Shown: one piece after another, positions 52,990 to 61,966 of the stretch
How the letters are laid out: each line of letters starts with the position of its first letter
Numbering within the stretch: the stretch's first letter is position 1
NCBI GenBank assembly: GCA_033762625.1
Contig: JANRLI010000017.1
Location: 1 to 64,000, forward strand
Length of the DNA stretch: 64,000 bases
Origin: Alphaproteobacteria bacterium
GTDB taxonomy: Bacteria > Pseudomonadota > Alphaproteobacteria > UBA9219 > RGZA01
Reading direction: 5' to 3'
Program-made: the position numbers and the translations under genes
Notes under the pieces: generated by a model
Seen by the model: only the letters and a program-made list of their open reading frames with translations
Told to the model about the DNA's origin: nothing
Databases searched by the model: none

Positions 52990-54525
52990 TTACGGGTTGG
53001 TTTTCTTGGCAGAATCAACGGTTGCAGTTTCTGGGGCTACTACTGGAGTTGCGGTTTGCATATCTTTCGTACTCCATGAACCGCCCAGCGCGCGGATAAG
53101 CTGCACGGTGGCTACGTAACGACCACCAAGGACCTGTACTTCGCCACGCTCAGCGGCAAGTAGTGAGCGCTGCGCATCGATAAATTCCAGATAGCTGATA
53201 TAGCCATTTTCGTAACGCGTCTTGGCAATCGAGAATGCTTTGCGCGCCGCGCGAACCCCTTCGGCTTGTGCTTCGGCTTCACCTTTGAGATAACGCAGTC
53301 CACTCAGCTGGTCTTCAACTTCCTTAAACGCAACCAACACACTTTGGCGGTAATTGGCAACGGCTTCTTGAAATTCCGCTTTGCTCAACGCAAGGTTGGA
53401 GAAATTACGACCTGCATCAAAGATAGGTGCAGTCAGCATAGTGCCAACGAGCGGTCCCAATAGCCATGTGCGGCTTGACCAGTCAAAGAGCTGGCCCAGT
53501 TGGTTGGATTGGAACCCGCCCGACGCCGTGAGGTTAAGCACTGGCCAGAAAGCGGCACGGGCAACCCCAATGCGTTCATTTGCTGCTGCCATTTGCTTTT
53601 GCGCAGCTTGAATATCCGGGCGGCGCTGAAGCAATTCCGATGGTACGCCCGCAGGAACAACAGGCGGAACACCGGAAATGGCATTCTTTTTCATATTCAA
53701 TTTGGCGGGCGGCTTACCCAGCAATAATGCAAGGTTATGTTCGGCTTCGGCGCGCCGTCTGCCTACTTCCAAACTTTCGGACTTGGTTTGCGCAAGCTCG
53801 GCTTCAGCGCGCGTAACGTCAAGTTCGCTGACATCACCGATTTTTAAACTGCGCTTGGTCAAATCGCGGGTTTCTTCGCGAAGCTTTTGCGTGGTATTTA
53901 AAATTTCCTGTTCGCGGTCAAGTGAACGCAGGGCATAATAGGCCTGCGCGACATCTGCTTCGAGCGATAGCATCGCAGCATGATAGGCTGCCTCGGCACT
54001 TGCAGCACTCAATTCTGCTGAATTCGATGCAGCGCGATTACCACCAAACAAATCCGCTTCATATGAAACCGTGCCCGAAGCCGTATAGGTATAGGTGGTT
54101 TTTGACATGCTGCCATGGGGTAAGCCAAGCGAAACGGCTGATGGCTGACCAATTGTTGGACCAGCACCCACATCAAGGCGCGGGAATAATGTACTATCTG
54201 CAATTCCTGAACGCGCGCGTGCCTGTTCGAGGCGGGCTTTTGCTGCTTCGAGTGTTGGGTTTTGCTGTTTTGCTTCTGCGATCAGTTCATCCAGTTGCTT
54301 GTCATTAAATACATACCACCATGGCCCGCCCGCCAATAAATCAGTGCGTGCGGGTGCCCACGCACCATCCGCAATTTTTTCGTTGGATGCTGGTGCCTTT
54401 GCAGCTTCCTTGAATGCTTCGGGTGTTTGCGTATCGGGCATCACCAAATCAGGTGCGAGGGTGCAGCTTGCGAGCAGCAAGGAAGAAACGGTGACGATAA
54501 TTCTATTCATGGCTACCTTATTCAT
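52990..54525 (-). CDS. Outer-membrane efflux lipoprotein of RND pump (NodT/OprM family)
   Basis: A TolC-like exit duct of about 511 residues. The signal ends in the lipobox L-A-S-C and the protein continues L-A-P-D as in OprM-type lipoproteins. Two repeated helical OEP domains follow. The start is ambiguous: the ATG at 54525 has AAGGGG upstream, and the ATG at 54510 has TAAGG upstream; both give a good lipoprotein signal. The first overlaps the RND stop codon. It is the last gene of the adaptor-pump-duct operon. Confidence 0.92.
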   Translation of the reverse strand: MNKVAMNRIIVTVSSLLLASCTLAPDLVMPDTQTPEAFKEAAKAPASNEKIADGAWAPARTDLLAGGPWWYVFNDKQLDELIAEAKQQNPTLEAAKARLEQARARSGIADSTLFPRLDVGAGPTIGQPSAVSLGLPHGSMSKTTYTYTASGTVSYEADLFGGNRAASNSAELSAASAEAAYHAAMLSLEADVAQAYYALRSLDREQEILNTTQKLREETRDLTKRSLKIGDVSELDVTRAEAELAQTKSESLEVGRRRAEAEHNLALLLGKPPAKLNMKKNAISGVPPVVPAGVPSELLQRRPDIQAAQKQMAAANERIGVARAAFWPVLNLTASGGFQSNQLGQLFDWSSRTWLLGPLVGTMLTAPIFDAGRNFSNLALSKAEFQEAVANYRQSVLVAFKEVEDQLSGLRYLKGEAEAQAEGVRAARKAFSIAKTRYENGYISYLEFIDAQRSLLAAERGEVQVLGGRYVATVQLIRALGGSWSTKDMQTATPVVAPETATVDSAKKTNP

Positions 54526-57500
54526 GGTGGGCCCCTTGCTGCGGGATTTGTTTTTTATTGCGCGTCGCCAGCTGACGAATGAGAACATAAAATACCGGCG
54601 TAAGGAACAGGCCAAAGAAGGTTACACCCAGCATTCCCGAAAACACAGCAACGCCCATATCACGGCGCATTTCTGCACCAGCGCCAGTGGAAGTTGCCAG
54701 GGGAATTACCCCCATAATAAAGGCAAAGGATGTCATCAAAATCGGGCGCAGGCGCAAATGGCAGGCTTCAATCGCTGCATCGACAATGCTGCGGCCTTGA
54801 ATTTCCAATTCGCGCGCGAACTCAACAATCAAAATCGAGTTTTTACACGACAGCCCCACCAGGACGATAAACCCAATTTGGGTAAAAATGTTATTCTCCT
54901 TGCCCATAATCCACACACCTGTAATAGCGCAAAGAAGACACATCGGAACAATCAAGATAACGGCAAGCGGCAGACTGATGCTTTCGTATTGCGCGGCGAG
55001 CACAAAGAAAACGAACAACACACACAGTGGGAAGACAAGCAATGCCGTGTTGCCAGCAAGAATTTGCTGATAGGTTAAATCTGTCCACTCATAACTCATG
55101 CCCTTTGGCAAGGTTTCCTTGAGAATGCGTTCGATTTCTTCCTGCGCCTGACCCGATGAAACGCCGCGTGCCGGCCCGCCATTCAGGTCAGCAGAACGGA
55201 ATGCGTTATAACGCATGGCGCGATCAGGACCGTAAGTTTCCTTTACATTTACCATCGCACCAAGCGGCACCATTTCATTGTTATAATTACGCACTTTAAG
55301 CTGCAAAATATCTTCAGGATGCGCGCGGAACGGCGCATCGGCCTGTGCGACCACGCGGAAGGTACGACCAAATTTATTGAAGTCGTTGATATACAGTGAA
55401 CCCAGATAAATCTGCATGGTGTTGAATACTTCGGTCAGCGGAATACCCAGCTGTTTGGCTTTCGCGCGGTTTACTTCGGTATCCAGCTGCGGCACGTTGA
55501 TCTGGTAGGAACTGAACACGCTCCATGGATCCAATAAATTGGACATGCGGGCCTTATTCTGCACCTGCATCATGACATTATTCAATTCATCATATCCGGC
55601 ATCGCCGCGATCTTCGATTTGCAATTTAAATCCGCCGATTGTACCAAGGCCCGATACAGGTGGCGGCGGGAAAATAGCGGTGAACGCATCTTTAATGCCT
55701 GCATATTTCTGCGTGAGTGATGCGGCAATCGCAGCGCCTGATAAATTTGGCGACATACGTTCTTCAAACGGTTTCAGGGTTGTAAACACGATACCGGCAT
55801 TCGGGCTGTTGCTAAACCCCGCAATTGATAAACCAGGAAACGCAACCGAGCTTTCAACGCCGGGCTCTTTTAATGCAATTTCAGACATGGTGCGGATAAC
55901 TTCTTCGCTGCGTTCAAGCGATGCGCCACCGGGCAACTGCGCGAATGCAACAAGATATTGCTTGTCTTGCGATGGCACATACCCCGCAGGGACCATGCCG
56001 AATAACAAGAACGTGGCAGCAATCAAGCCACCATAAATCATCATCGCAATGCTTTTACGTCCTAGAATTTTGGCAACACCGTGTGAATAATTATTAGAAC
56101 TGGCGCGGAAAAATTTGTTGAACCAGCTAAAGAAGGGGCCGAACAACTTATCCATGGCCTTGGTGAGCGCGTCCTTTGGCGCATCATGGCTCTTGAGCAA
56201 CAATGCCGCCAGCGCTGGCGATAAAGTGAGAGAGTTAAACGCAGAAATAACCGTAGAGATGGTAATGGTAAGCGCAAACTGGCGATAGAACTGGCCCGTA
56301 AGACCACTGATAAATGCGATAGGAATAAACACGGCACACAGCACGAGCGCGATGGCAATAATCGGCCCACTCACCTCTTTCATCGCTTGAAATGCGGCAT
56401 CACGCGGCTTAAGTCCGTTTTCAATATTTCGTTCGACGTTTTCAACCACCACAATCGCGTCATCCACCACAATCCCAATCGACAACACAAGCCCGAACAG
56501 TGATAGCGCATTAATCGAGAAGCCAAACAAATGCATGAAGGCAAATGTCCCGATAATAGAAATCGGTACAGCCAATAGCGGAATGATGGATGCGCGCCAT
56601 GTTTGCAAAAAGATAATGACCACAAGCACCACCAGAGCCACAGCTTCGAGCAATGTATGAATAACTTTTTCAATCGATTGGCGAACGAATACGGTGGGGT
56701 CGTACACGATGCTGTAATCAACGCCTTCGGGGAAATCCTTTTTCAATTCTTCCATCATCGCGCGGATGCGGTCAGAGATTTCAATCGCGTTTGCGCCGGG
56801 GCTTTGGAAAATAGGTACCGCAACAGCAGGTTTGTTGTTCAGCAATGACCGCAGCGAATATTCCGAAGCACCCAGTTCAAGGCGTGCCACGTCTTTTAAT
56901 TGCGTAATGGAACCATCCTGCCCTGCTTTTAAAATAATATCCCCGAATTCCTCCACGGTTTGTAAACGGCCCTGCGCATTCACGGGCAATTCAAAATGCA
57001 CATCTTTCGCAGCGGGCGAACCACCGATGATACCTGCCGCAACCTGAATATTCTGTTCGCGAATGGCATTTACAACATCGCTGGCGTTCAAACCACGGGC
57101 GGCGACCTTTTGCGGATCAAGCCAGACGCGCATCGCATAGTCACCCGCGCCGAATAACAATGCCTGCCCCACACCTTCTATACGCGCCAAACGGTCTTTG
57201 ACATTAAGCAGCGCGTAATTGCGCAGATACAGCATATCATAGCGGTCGTTGGGGGAAAATAAGTGCACCACCAATGTCAGGTCGGGAGAGCTTTTTGCAG
57301 ACGTCACACCAATGGTGCGCACAACATCGGGAAGGCGCGGCAATGCCTGCGAAATTCTGTTTTGCACCAATTGCTGCGCTTTATCCGCATCGGAACCCAG
57401 CTTGAACGTAACGGTAATATTCACATTACCGTCAGTTGTAGCTTGCGATGACATGTACAGCATGTCTTCAACGCCGTTAATGGCTTCTTCAAGTGGAGCA

Positions 57501-57691
57501 GCAACGGTTTCAGCAATAACTTTGGGGTTCGCGCCCGGATAAGCAGCGCGCACCACAACCGATGGCGGCGCAACTTCCGGATATTCGGAAATGGGCATCA
57601 ACGGGAGCGAAATCAGCCCTGCAATAAAGATGAAAAGCGATAAAACCGAAGCAAGAATGGGTTTATCAATAAACGTGTTGGAGATATTCAT
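54518..57691 (-). CDS. RND multidrug efflux permease (HAE1/AcrB family)
   Basis: A 1057-residue inner-membrane proton-driven pump, the usual length. It begins F-I-D-K-P-I-L-A-S-V-L-S-L, contains the conserved G-I-V-V-D-D-A-I-V-V-V-E-N in TM4 with the proton-relay Asp pair, and has two periplasmic porter domains and twelve predicted helices. Such pumps export hydrophobic drugs, detergents and toxic metabolites. The substrate range cannot be told from sequence. It is in an operon with its adaptor (12 bases upstream) and outer-membrane duct. Confidence 0.96.
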   Translation of the reverse strand: MNISNTFIDKPILASVLSLFIFIAGLISLPLMPISEYPEVAPPSVVVRAAYPGANPKVIAETVAAPLEEAINGVEDMLYMSSQATTDGNVNITVTFKLGSDADKAQQLVQNRISQALPRLPDVVRTIGVTSAKSSPDLTLVVHLFSPNDRYDMLYLRNYALLNVKDRLARIEGVGQALLFGAGDYAMRVWLDPQKVAARGLNASDVVNAIREQNIQVAAGIIGGSPAAKDVHFELPVNAQGRLQTVEEFGDIILKAGQDGSITQLKDVARLELGASEYSLRSLLNNKPAVAVPIFQSPGANAIEISDRIRAMMEELKKDFPEGVDYSIVYDPTVFVRQSIEKVIHTLLEAVALVVLVVIIFLQTWRASIIPLLAVPISIIGTFAFMHLFGFSINALSLFGLVLSIGIVVDDAIVVVENVERNIENGLKPRDAAFQAMKEVSGPIIAIALVLCAVFIPIAFISGLTGQFYRQFALTITISTVISAFNSLTLSPALAALLLKSHDAPKDALTKAMDKLFGPFFSWFNKFFRASSNNYSHGVAKILGRKSIAMMIYGGLIAATFLLFGMVPAGYVPSQDKQYLVAFAQLPGGASLERSEEVIRTMSEIALKEPGVESSVAFPGLSIAGFSNSPNAGIVFTTLKPFEERMSPNLSGAAIAASLTQKYAGIKDAFTAIFPPPPVSGLGTIGGFKLQIEDRGDAGYDELNNVMMQVQNKARMSNLLDPWSVFSSYQINVPQLDTEVNRAKAKQLGIPLTEVFNTMQIYLGSLYINDFNKFGRTFRVVAQADAPFRAHPEDILQLKVRNYNNEMVPLGAMVNVKETYGPDRAMRYNAFRSADLNGGPARGVSSGQAQEEIERILKETLPKGMSYEWTDLTYQQILAGNTALLVFPLCVLFVFFVLAAQYESISLPLAVILIVPMCLLCAITGVWIMGKENNIFTQIGFIVLVGLSCKNSILIVEFARELEIQGRSIVDAAIEACHLRLRPILMTSFAFIMGVIPLATSTGAGAEMRRDMGVAVFSGMLGVTFFGLFLTPVFYVLIRQLATRNKKQIPQQGAHHE

Positions 57692-57703
57692 AAACTGCTC
57701 TGG

Positions 57704-59035
57704 CTACTCGGGTTTCTTTGGCTGATCAACGCTTGATGGAATATCCTGAACTTTAATCGGTTCTTTTTCGGCAGGGATAAGCACAGGTACGTCATCTTTT
57801 TTTGCTTCGCTAGGTCTTACATCAGGTTTTACTTCCGGCTTTGCTTCGGCAGGCTGCGCGACTGGAGTGCCGGAATTTGCTGTTGGCGAAGCTTCCGTCT
57901 GCATATCCACCAAATCGGGGGTTACCGGCGCACCGGGGCGAACGCGCATCAGGCCGTTGACAATCACCTTATCGCCAGCTTTCAAGCCGCTGTTCACTAC
58001 GCGAAGACCATCGACGATGGAACCTAAGGTGACTTCGCGGTACTCCGCCATGTTCTTGTCATTCACAACGAATACGTATTTTTTACTTTGGTCAGTACCG
58101 ATTGCCTTTTCGCTAATTAGCAAACGCGTTTCAGCCCGCGGTGTGCCAAGTTTCACGCGCGCGAACAGGCCAGGCACCAATTTGCCATCGGCGTTATCAT
58201 TAATTGCGCGAACACGAATGGTTCCAGAGGACACATTCAACTGGTTGTCAAACGAGTGGATGGTTGCAGAAATGGGAGTGTCTTTTTGATTAGCCAGACC
58301 AACTTGAACCGGGATTTGTTTCAACGCATCGGCAGGGTAATGCTGGATATGGGAAAGGAAGGTTTGTTCGTCCACCTCAAAGCTGATGTAAATCGGGGAA
58401 AGCGCAACAATACGGGCCAAAACCGGGGCAGAACCGCCAGCGTTCACCGTATTGCCTTCGGTGATTTCAGCGCGGCCAATCTTCCCAGAAATAGGGGCAA
58501 CAACATCAGTATATTCCATATTTAAGCGGGTTGCTTCCACAGCGCCCTTGGCTGCACGCATATTACCTTCGGCAATACGAAGCGCACTTGCGCGTTCGTC
58601 ATATTCCCGTTTTGAAATCGCCTTGGTTGCCATTAAATTCTTGGCGCGGGCAATTTCCTGCTTTGCATTTACGAGCGCTGACTCTGCAGCGGCAAGTGTG
58701 CCTGTTAAACGGTCATACTCGGCTTTGTAAGGGCGCGGGTCGATTGTAAATAGGATCTCACCTTTTTTAACCATCGCGCCGTCTTGGAAATGCACCTTTT
58801 CAATGGTGCCGGAAACTTTTGGTTTTACTTCAACTGCATCCATTGCTTCGATGCGGCCAGAAAACTCACTCCACTCAATCACATCTTTTTCCAATACCGC
58901 GGCCATCGTAATAGGCGGCGGTGGAGGCATGGCGGGGGGGCCTTCGGCATGCGCGACAAACAGTCGCGCACTGGAAATTACTCCAATAATTACAATAGCA
59001 AACAAAAATAGATTTTTTCGATTGAATACAACCAT
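57704..59035 (-). CDS. RND periplasmic adaptor (AcrA/MexA family)
   Basis: A 443-residue membrane-fusion protein. It has an N-terminal anchor or signal (about 6-28), a lipoyl half-motif V-E-V-K-P-K-V-S-G-T-I-E-K-V-H-F, a helical hairpin and beta-barrel domains with N-T-V-N-A-G. The last about 65 residues form an unusual Pro/Glu/Lys-rich tail beyond the normal end of the family. The ATG at 59035 follows TTGGAGA, and the frame upstream of it runs through the promoter region and is rejected. First gene of the efflux operon. Confidence 0.93.
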   Translation of the reverse strand: MVVFNRKNLFLFAIVIIGVISSARLFVAHAEGPPAMPPPPPITMAAVLEKDVIEWSEFSGRIEAMDAVEVKPKVSGTIEKVHFQDGAMVKKGEILFTIDPRPYKAEYDRLTGTLAAAESALVNAKQEIARAKNLMATKAISKREYDERASALRIAEGNMRAAKGAVEATRLNMEYTDVVAPISGKIGRAEITEGNTVNAGGSAPVLARIVALSPIYISFEVDEQTFLSHIQHYPADALKQIPVQVGLANQKDTPISATIHSFDNQLNVSSGTIRVRAINDNADGKLVPGLFARVKLGTPRAETRLLISEKAIGTDQSKKYVFVVNDKNMAEYREVTLGSIVDGLRVVNSGLKAGDKVIVNGLMRVRPGAPVTPDLVDMQTEASPTANSGTPVAQPAEAKPEVKPDVRPSEAKKDDVPVLIPAEKEPIKVQDIPSSVDQPKKPE

Positions 59036-59059
59036 TAGTTTCTCCAAAATGAGATACAA

Positions 59060-59089
59060 TATATAGAGGGTGTTGACTAGGCAGTCAAC
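59060..59089 (-). promoter_or_regulatory. Efflux operon promoter with overlapping TetR-type operator
   Basis: On the minus strand TTGACT (59088-59083), a 17-base spacer and TATATA (59065-59060) form a near-consensus promoter about 25 bases before the adaptor start. The perfect inverted repeat GTTGACTAGGCAGTCAAC (59072-59089; 7-base arms, 4-base spacer) covers the whole -35 element. A repressor bound there would block RNA polymerase directly. It also lies about 35 bases before the divergent tetR-like gene, allowing autoregulation. Confidence 0.75.
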
Positions 59090-59123
59090 CCAACCTAAAT
59101 GATAACCTGAAAACAGTTTTACG

Positions 59124-59738
59124 ATGGCACAACCTAGCACAGCAACGCATAGCGCCGATACGCGCACAAGATTACTGGAAGCAGCCCATACACTTATATG
59201 GCAGAACAGCTATAGCGGCGTAAGTGTTGATGATATTTGCCGCCGCGCAAATGTTAACAAAGGTAGCTTCTACCATTTCTTCCCAAGCAAAAATTCATTG
59301 GCTATTGCAGCGCTGGACGACCACTGGCAACAAATCGAACCCGAAATTAAAAAGATTCTCTCAGCACAAGCGAAGCCAAAAGAAAAAATCAAGATGCTGA
59401 GCCAGTTTATCTACGATCAGCAGAAAGAAAAATTTGATGCAATCGGCCATGTATGCGGCTGCCCCTACGCATCGCTTGGCAGTGAAATGAGCATGCAGGA
59501 TGAAACGCTGCGCCAAGCGGTTGAACGCAAACTCGAAAATGCAACACTGTTTCTGGAACAAATTTTGCGTGAAGCTGTATCACTCAATATTATTGAAGAT
59601 CACCAGATTAAAGAAAAAGCACGCGAGATGGATGTATTTATTATTGGCATCATGACCACCGCACGTGTGCGCAATAACCTTGACTTGTTCAAGGGCGATC
59701 TGGAAACCGGCCTGCTGCGTATTGCAGGCATGAAGTAA
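59124..59738 (+). CDS. TetR/AcrR-family repressor of the RND operon
   Basis: A 204-residue regulator with an N-terminal HTH (about 28-60: Y-S-G-V-S-V-D-D-I-C-R-R-A-N-V-N-K-G-S-F-Y-H-F-F-P-S-K) and a helical ligand-binding domain. C-G-C-P at 111-114 falls where related regulators have their G-C-L-x-G-N motif, so a thiol-based sensing step is possible. It is divergent from the efflux operon and separated from it by the palindromic operator. Repression of the pump is inferred from arrangement. Confidence 0.9.
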   Translation: MAQPSTATHSADTRTRLLEAAHTLIWQNSYSGVSVDDICRRANVNKGSFYHFFPSKNSLAIAALDDHWQQIEPEIKKILSAQAKPKEKIKMLSQFIYDQQKEKFDAIGHVCGCPYASLGSEMSMQDETLRQAVERKLENATLFLEQILREAVSLNIIEDHQIKEKAREMDVFIIGIMTTARVRNNLDLFKGDLETGLLRIAGMK

Positions 59739-59746
59739 TCATAACA

Positions 59747-60652
59747 TCAGCGATTTGGTAAGTGCATCAGTGGGAGTGCTTTCCTGGTTTCATCCGGCAT
59801 TGGCTTGATGTTGTTTGCGGCAACCGTTAGAAAGCTGGCGCACACCAAAATCACGATACAACCGCCAGTAATACTTAGCAGTCCATGCGCCAGATGCATT
59901 TTGTGCTCGGATTTTTTGATAAAACCCAGTGCCATGTTTTTAGATTTAACCGTAATTACAGCCAGAATGCTGGTGGTTAGCGCAGTACCAATCGCCATTG
60001 CAAAAATCGCAAAAATGCCCGGCAATACAACGCCCATGATGCAGGCAAGGAACAGCAATAACACCGCACCCGTGCAAGGGCGGATACCAATCGAAATAAT
60101 AATAGCGATGATGGATGGCAAATCATGCTTCTTTTCCAGCTTTGCCATTTCTGGCCCATGCGCATGACCGCAATGCTCATCATGATGGTGATGATTGCAA
60201 TGCACGTGATGGTGGTGCTTGGACTTAGATAGCGCAAATAATTCTTTTGCGCCGCGTATAATCAAGCCCATGCCCAACAAGCTCAAGATCCCGTAACTTA
60301 CAATCTCAAGCATGGACACAACATATTCAGCCTGCGCACGCGCAAGGTTGAGGATGTAGAAAAAACTAATAACAACCGTGATCGCAACCAGCGCCTGCAT
60401 CAGCGATGACAAGAGCACAATAACCAACCCGCGCTTCAAACTGTTTTCATTGGCCAGCATGTAGCTGGATACAATCACCTTTCCATGCCCAGGACCTATT
60501 GCATGGAATGCACCGTATAGAAACCCGACCAACATCAGACTGAAGGTGGATAACAGTGCGCCACCTTTAATCATCTGCAAATCATTGATTATCGTATCAT
60601 GAAAGATGCGCTGGCCATCCTGAATGACCTGAACAATGTCGGTTATTTGCAT
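59747..60652 (-). CDS. zevB: NicO-family membrane protein, ZevB-like
   Basis: A 301-residue inner-membrane protein of the NicO/RcnA metal transporter superfamily. It has about six or seven helices, including G-A-F-H-A-I-G-P-G-H-G-K in an early helix and I-R-P-C-T-G-A in a later one. A cytoplasmic-type loop (about 145-172) is very rich in His. The ATG lies inside the end of the DUF1007 gene (10-base overlap). The DUF1007+NicO pair matches ZevA-ZevB, described as a zinc acquisition system in Haemophilus influenzae. Nickel or cobalt transport is the alternative, but the adjacent Zur and Znu genes favour zinc. Confidence 0.83.
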   Translation of the reverse strand: MQITDIVQVIQDGQRIFHDTIINDLQMIKGGALLSTFSLMLVGFLYGAFHAIGPGHGKVIVSSYMLANENSLKRGLVIVLLSSLMQALVAITVVISFFYILNLARAQAEYVVSMLEIVSYGILSLLGMGLIIRGAKELFALSKSKHHHHVHCNHHHHDEHCGHAHGPEMAKLEKKHDLPSIIAIIISIGIRPCTGAVLLLFLACIMGVVLPGIFAIFAMAIGTALTTSILAVITVKSKNMALGFIKKSEHKMHLAHGLLSITGGCIVILVCASFLTVAANNIKPMPDETRKALPLMHLPNR

Positions 60653-61296
60653 GTGATGGTAACCTTTTCAGCAAAGGAATAGCCAAAATCTTTTGGTGCG
60701 GTGGCTTTTTTATCGAGCGCTGCGGCGGATGCAATTAAATTTATATCAACGGCTGGGTGGGCAATTTCAAAATTGCAGTTTTTGGGCGCGGGTCCTTCGA
60801 AATGTACAGGTTCTTTTTCGTAATGCCCCATATCGATGTAATAGGTCGGGTCATAAATGCGGTAGGTAAGCTTTTGTTTATTGGCATCGAATGGTTCAGC
60901 AAAGGGCAGCGTAAAATCAATCGCAATTTGATCATGTTCCAAATACGAATCCATCGCAGAGAGTTCGCCAAAAGCCAGTTTTTTATCACCATCCATTTCT
61001 ACAACAGTGAAATAATTAAATTCCTTAAGGCCTTTCAGGTTTTCACGGGCGAGCTCCATCAGCTCGTCTTTGTCGAGCTTGCCATTATGATTGGGATCAA
61101 AATCCTGCAACGCAAAAGCAGTGTACATCTTATCAAACAGCCAATGCTCCTTCATGGCGATGATCTGCCCTTTATCATTGAATACAAAGGCAGTTTTCAT
61201 CGATATCCACGCATGCGGGTGCGCAGATAACGGACAGGGGAGCACAAAAACAACAAGCAAAAGTATAATACGTATCAAGCTTGGCATTCGCGGCAT
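60643..61296 (-). CDS. zevA: DUF1007 periplasmic metal-binding protein, ZevA-like
   Basis: A 217-residue exported protein. The signal peptide (about 1-25) is followed by H-P-H-A-W-I, a short His motif at the mature N-terminus that could bind metal and is typical of DUF1007. Residues about 67-78 form a canonical EF-hand loop (D-P-N-H-N-G-K-L-D-K-D-E). It overlaps the zur stop by 22 bases upstream and zevB by 10 bases downstream, so zur-zevA-zevB is one operon. An in-frame ATG three codons later could also be the start. Zinc delivery to ZevB is inferred from the H. influenzae system. Confidence 0.82.
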   Translation of the reverse strand: MPRMPSLIRIILLLVVFVLPCPLSAHPHAWISMKTAFVFNDKGQIIAMKEHWLFDKMYTAFALQDFDPNHNGKLDKDELMELARENLKGLKEFNYFTVVEMDGDKKLAFGELSAMDSYLEHDQIAIDFTLPFAEPFDANKQKLTYRIYDPTYYIDMGHYEKEPVHFEGPAPKNCNFEIAHPAVDINLIASAAALDKKATAPKDFGYSFAEKVTITCK

Positions 61297-61748
61297 GTTC
61301 CATGAATTTCCAGCACATGATGCTGCGGGGTAAACCCAAGCGATATCGCATTTTTATCAAGGCGACGCACAGCAACATCATCATGCAATTCAGCGGTAGC
61401 GCCGCAACCGTTACAGAGCATCAATACGTGCTGATGCTGTTCGTCCACATGTTCACAAAGTATAAAGGCATTTTGGCTTTCCAGTTTTACCACCACACCC
61501 AGCGACACCAAAAAATCAAGACAACGATAAATGCTGGCAGGTTCGATTTTCTTTTCGTTAGCTTTTTCTTTTTGGCTATTCAGTTTATCGCGCAAATCAT
61601 AAGCGCCGATAGGATTGGTTTGCTGCAAGAGCAAATTTAATACATCAAGGCGCAACTCCGTCATGCGCTCACCCCGCGCTTTCACGCGGTCAGTAACCAC
61701 GGCAATAAAATGCTGCTTATTGCGTTTATGCTTGTGATGCTTGCTCAT
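61275..61748 (-). CDS. zur: Zur-type Fur-family zinc regulator
   Basis: A 157-residue Fur-family repressor. It has a winged-helix domain (about 28-85, with E-P-A-S-I-Y-R-C-L-D-F-L) and a dimerisation domain with the structural zinc cysteines C-N-G-C (112, 115) and C-R-E-C (152, 155). C98-E-H and the H-Q-H cluster are candidates for the sensing site. An N-terminal tail M-S-K-H-H-K-H-K is unusually His/Lys-rich. The position between zevAB and divergent znuCBA identifies it as Zur rather than iron-responsive Fur. It should repress both transcription units when zinc is sufficient. Confidence 0.88.
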   Translation of the reverse strand: MSKHHKHKRNKQHFIAVVTDRVKARGERMTELRLDVLNLLLQQTNPIGAYDLRDKLNSQKEKANEKKIEPASIYRCLDFLVSLGVVVKLESQNAFILCEHVDEQHQHVLMLCNGCGATAELHDDVAVRRLDKNAISLGFTPQHHVLEIHGTCRECQA

Positions 61749-61778
61749 ACGGCCTTCCTAGATCTTAATTGTGTCTAG

Positions 61779-61822
61779 ATTATATCCGTTAACATACAAA
61801 ATTAAAATGATATATTGTATCA
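61779..61822. promoter_or_regulatory. Divergent zur/znu promoters with candidate Zur box
   Basis: Rightward: TTAACA (61789-61794), 16 bases and TATATT (61811-61816). Leftward: a perfect TATAAT (61784-61779) about 30 bases before the zur start, with a poor -35. The near-palindrome TGATATATTGTATCA (61808-61822; 7-base arms, one mismatch) covers the rightward -10 and lies just upstream of the leftward promoter. It is AT-rich like alphaproteobacterial Zur boxes but does not match a strict consensus. Confidence 0.55.
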
Positions 61823-61849
61823 ATAAGAAAACCGTGCTACCACCATGCC

Positions 61850-61966
61850 ATGGCACATCGCGCATCACATTTTAAACCAATCCCAACCGCCCTTTCTGCT
61901 TCAGCACTCACCCGCCTTTTATGGATGGCATGGCTGCTGGTAGGTATCTGGGCACTGGTGGGCTAA
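61850..61966 (+). CDS. Small membrane peptide ORF abutting znuC
   Basis: A 38-codon frame with a basic, His-containing start and a hydrophobic C-terminal helix (L-L-W-M-A-W-L-L-V-G-I-W-A-L-V-G). Its TAA is immediately followed by the znuC ATG, and GGTGGG near its end serves as the znuC ribbon-binding Shine-Dalgarno sequence. No clear ribosome-binding site precedes its own ATG. It may be a leader peptide or a small membrane subunit, or chance. Confidence 0.4.
   Translation: MAHRASHFKPIPTALSASALTRLLWMAWLLVGIWALVG

Noticed and set aside
59747-60652. Nickel/cobalt exporter RcnA
   Set aside because: The His-rich loop is compatible, but coupling with DUF1007 and zur points to ZevB-type zinc uptake. 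Kept as an alternative in the entry.
60757-61230. 157-codon plus-strand ORF antisense to the DUF1007 gene
   Set aside because: The minus-strand gene has a signal peptide, a known domain and operon overlaps; the antisense frame has none.
61275-61748. Iron-responsive Fur
   Set aside because: Neighbouring genes are all zinc uptake type, and the cysteine layout fits Zur; no iron gene is nearby.
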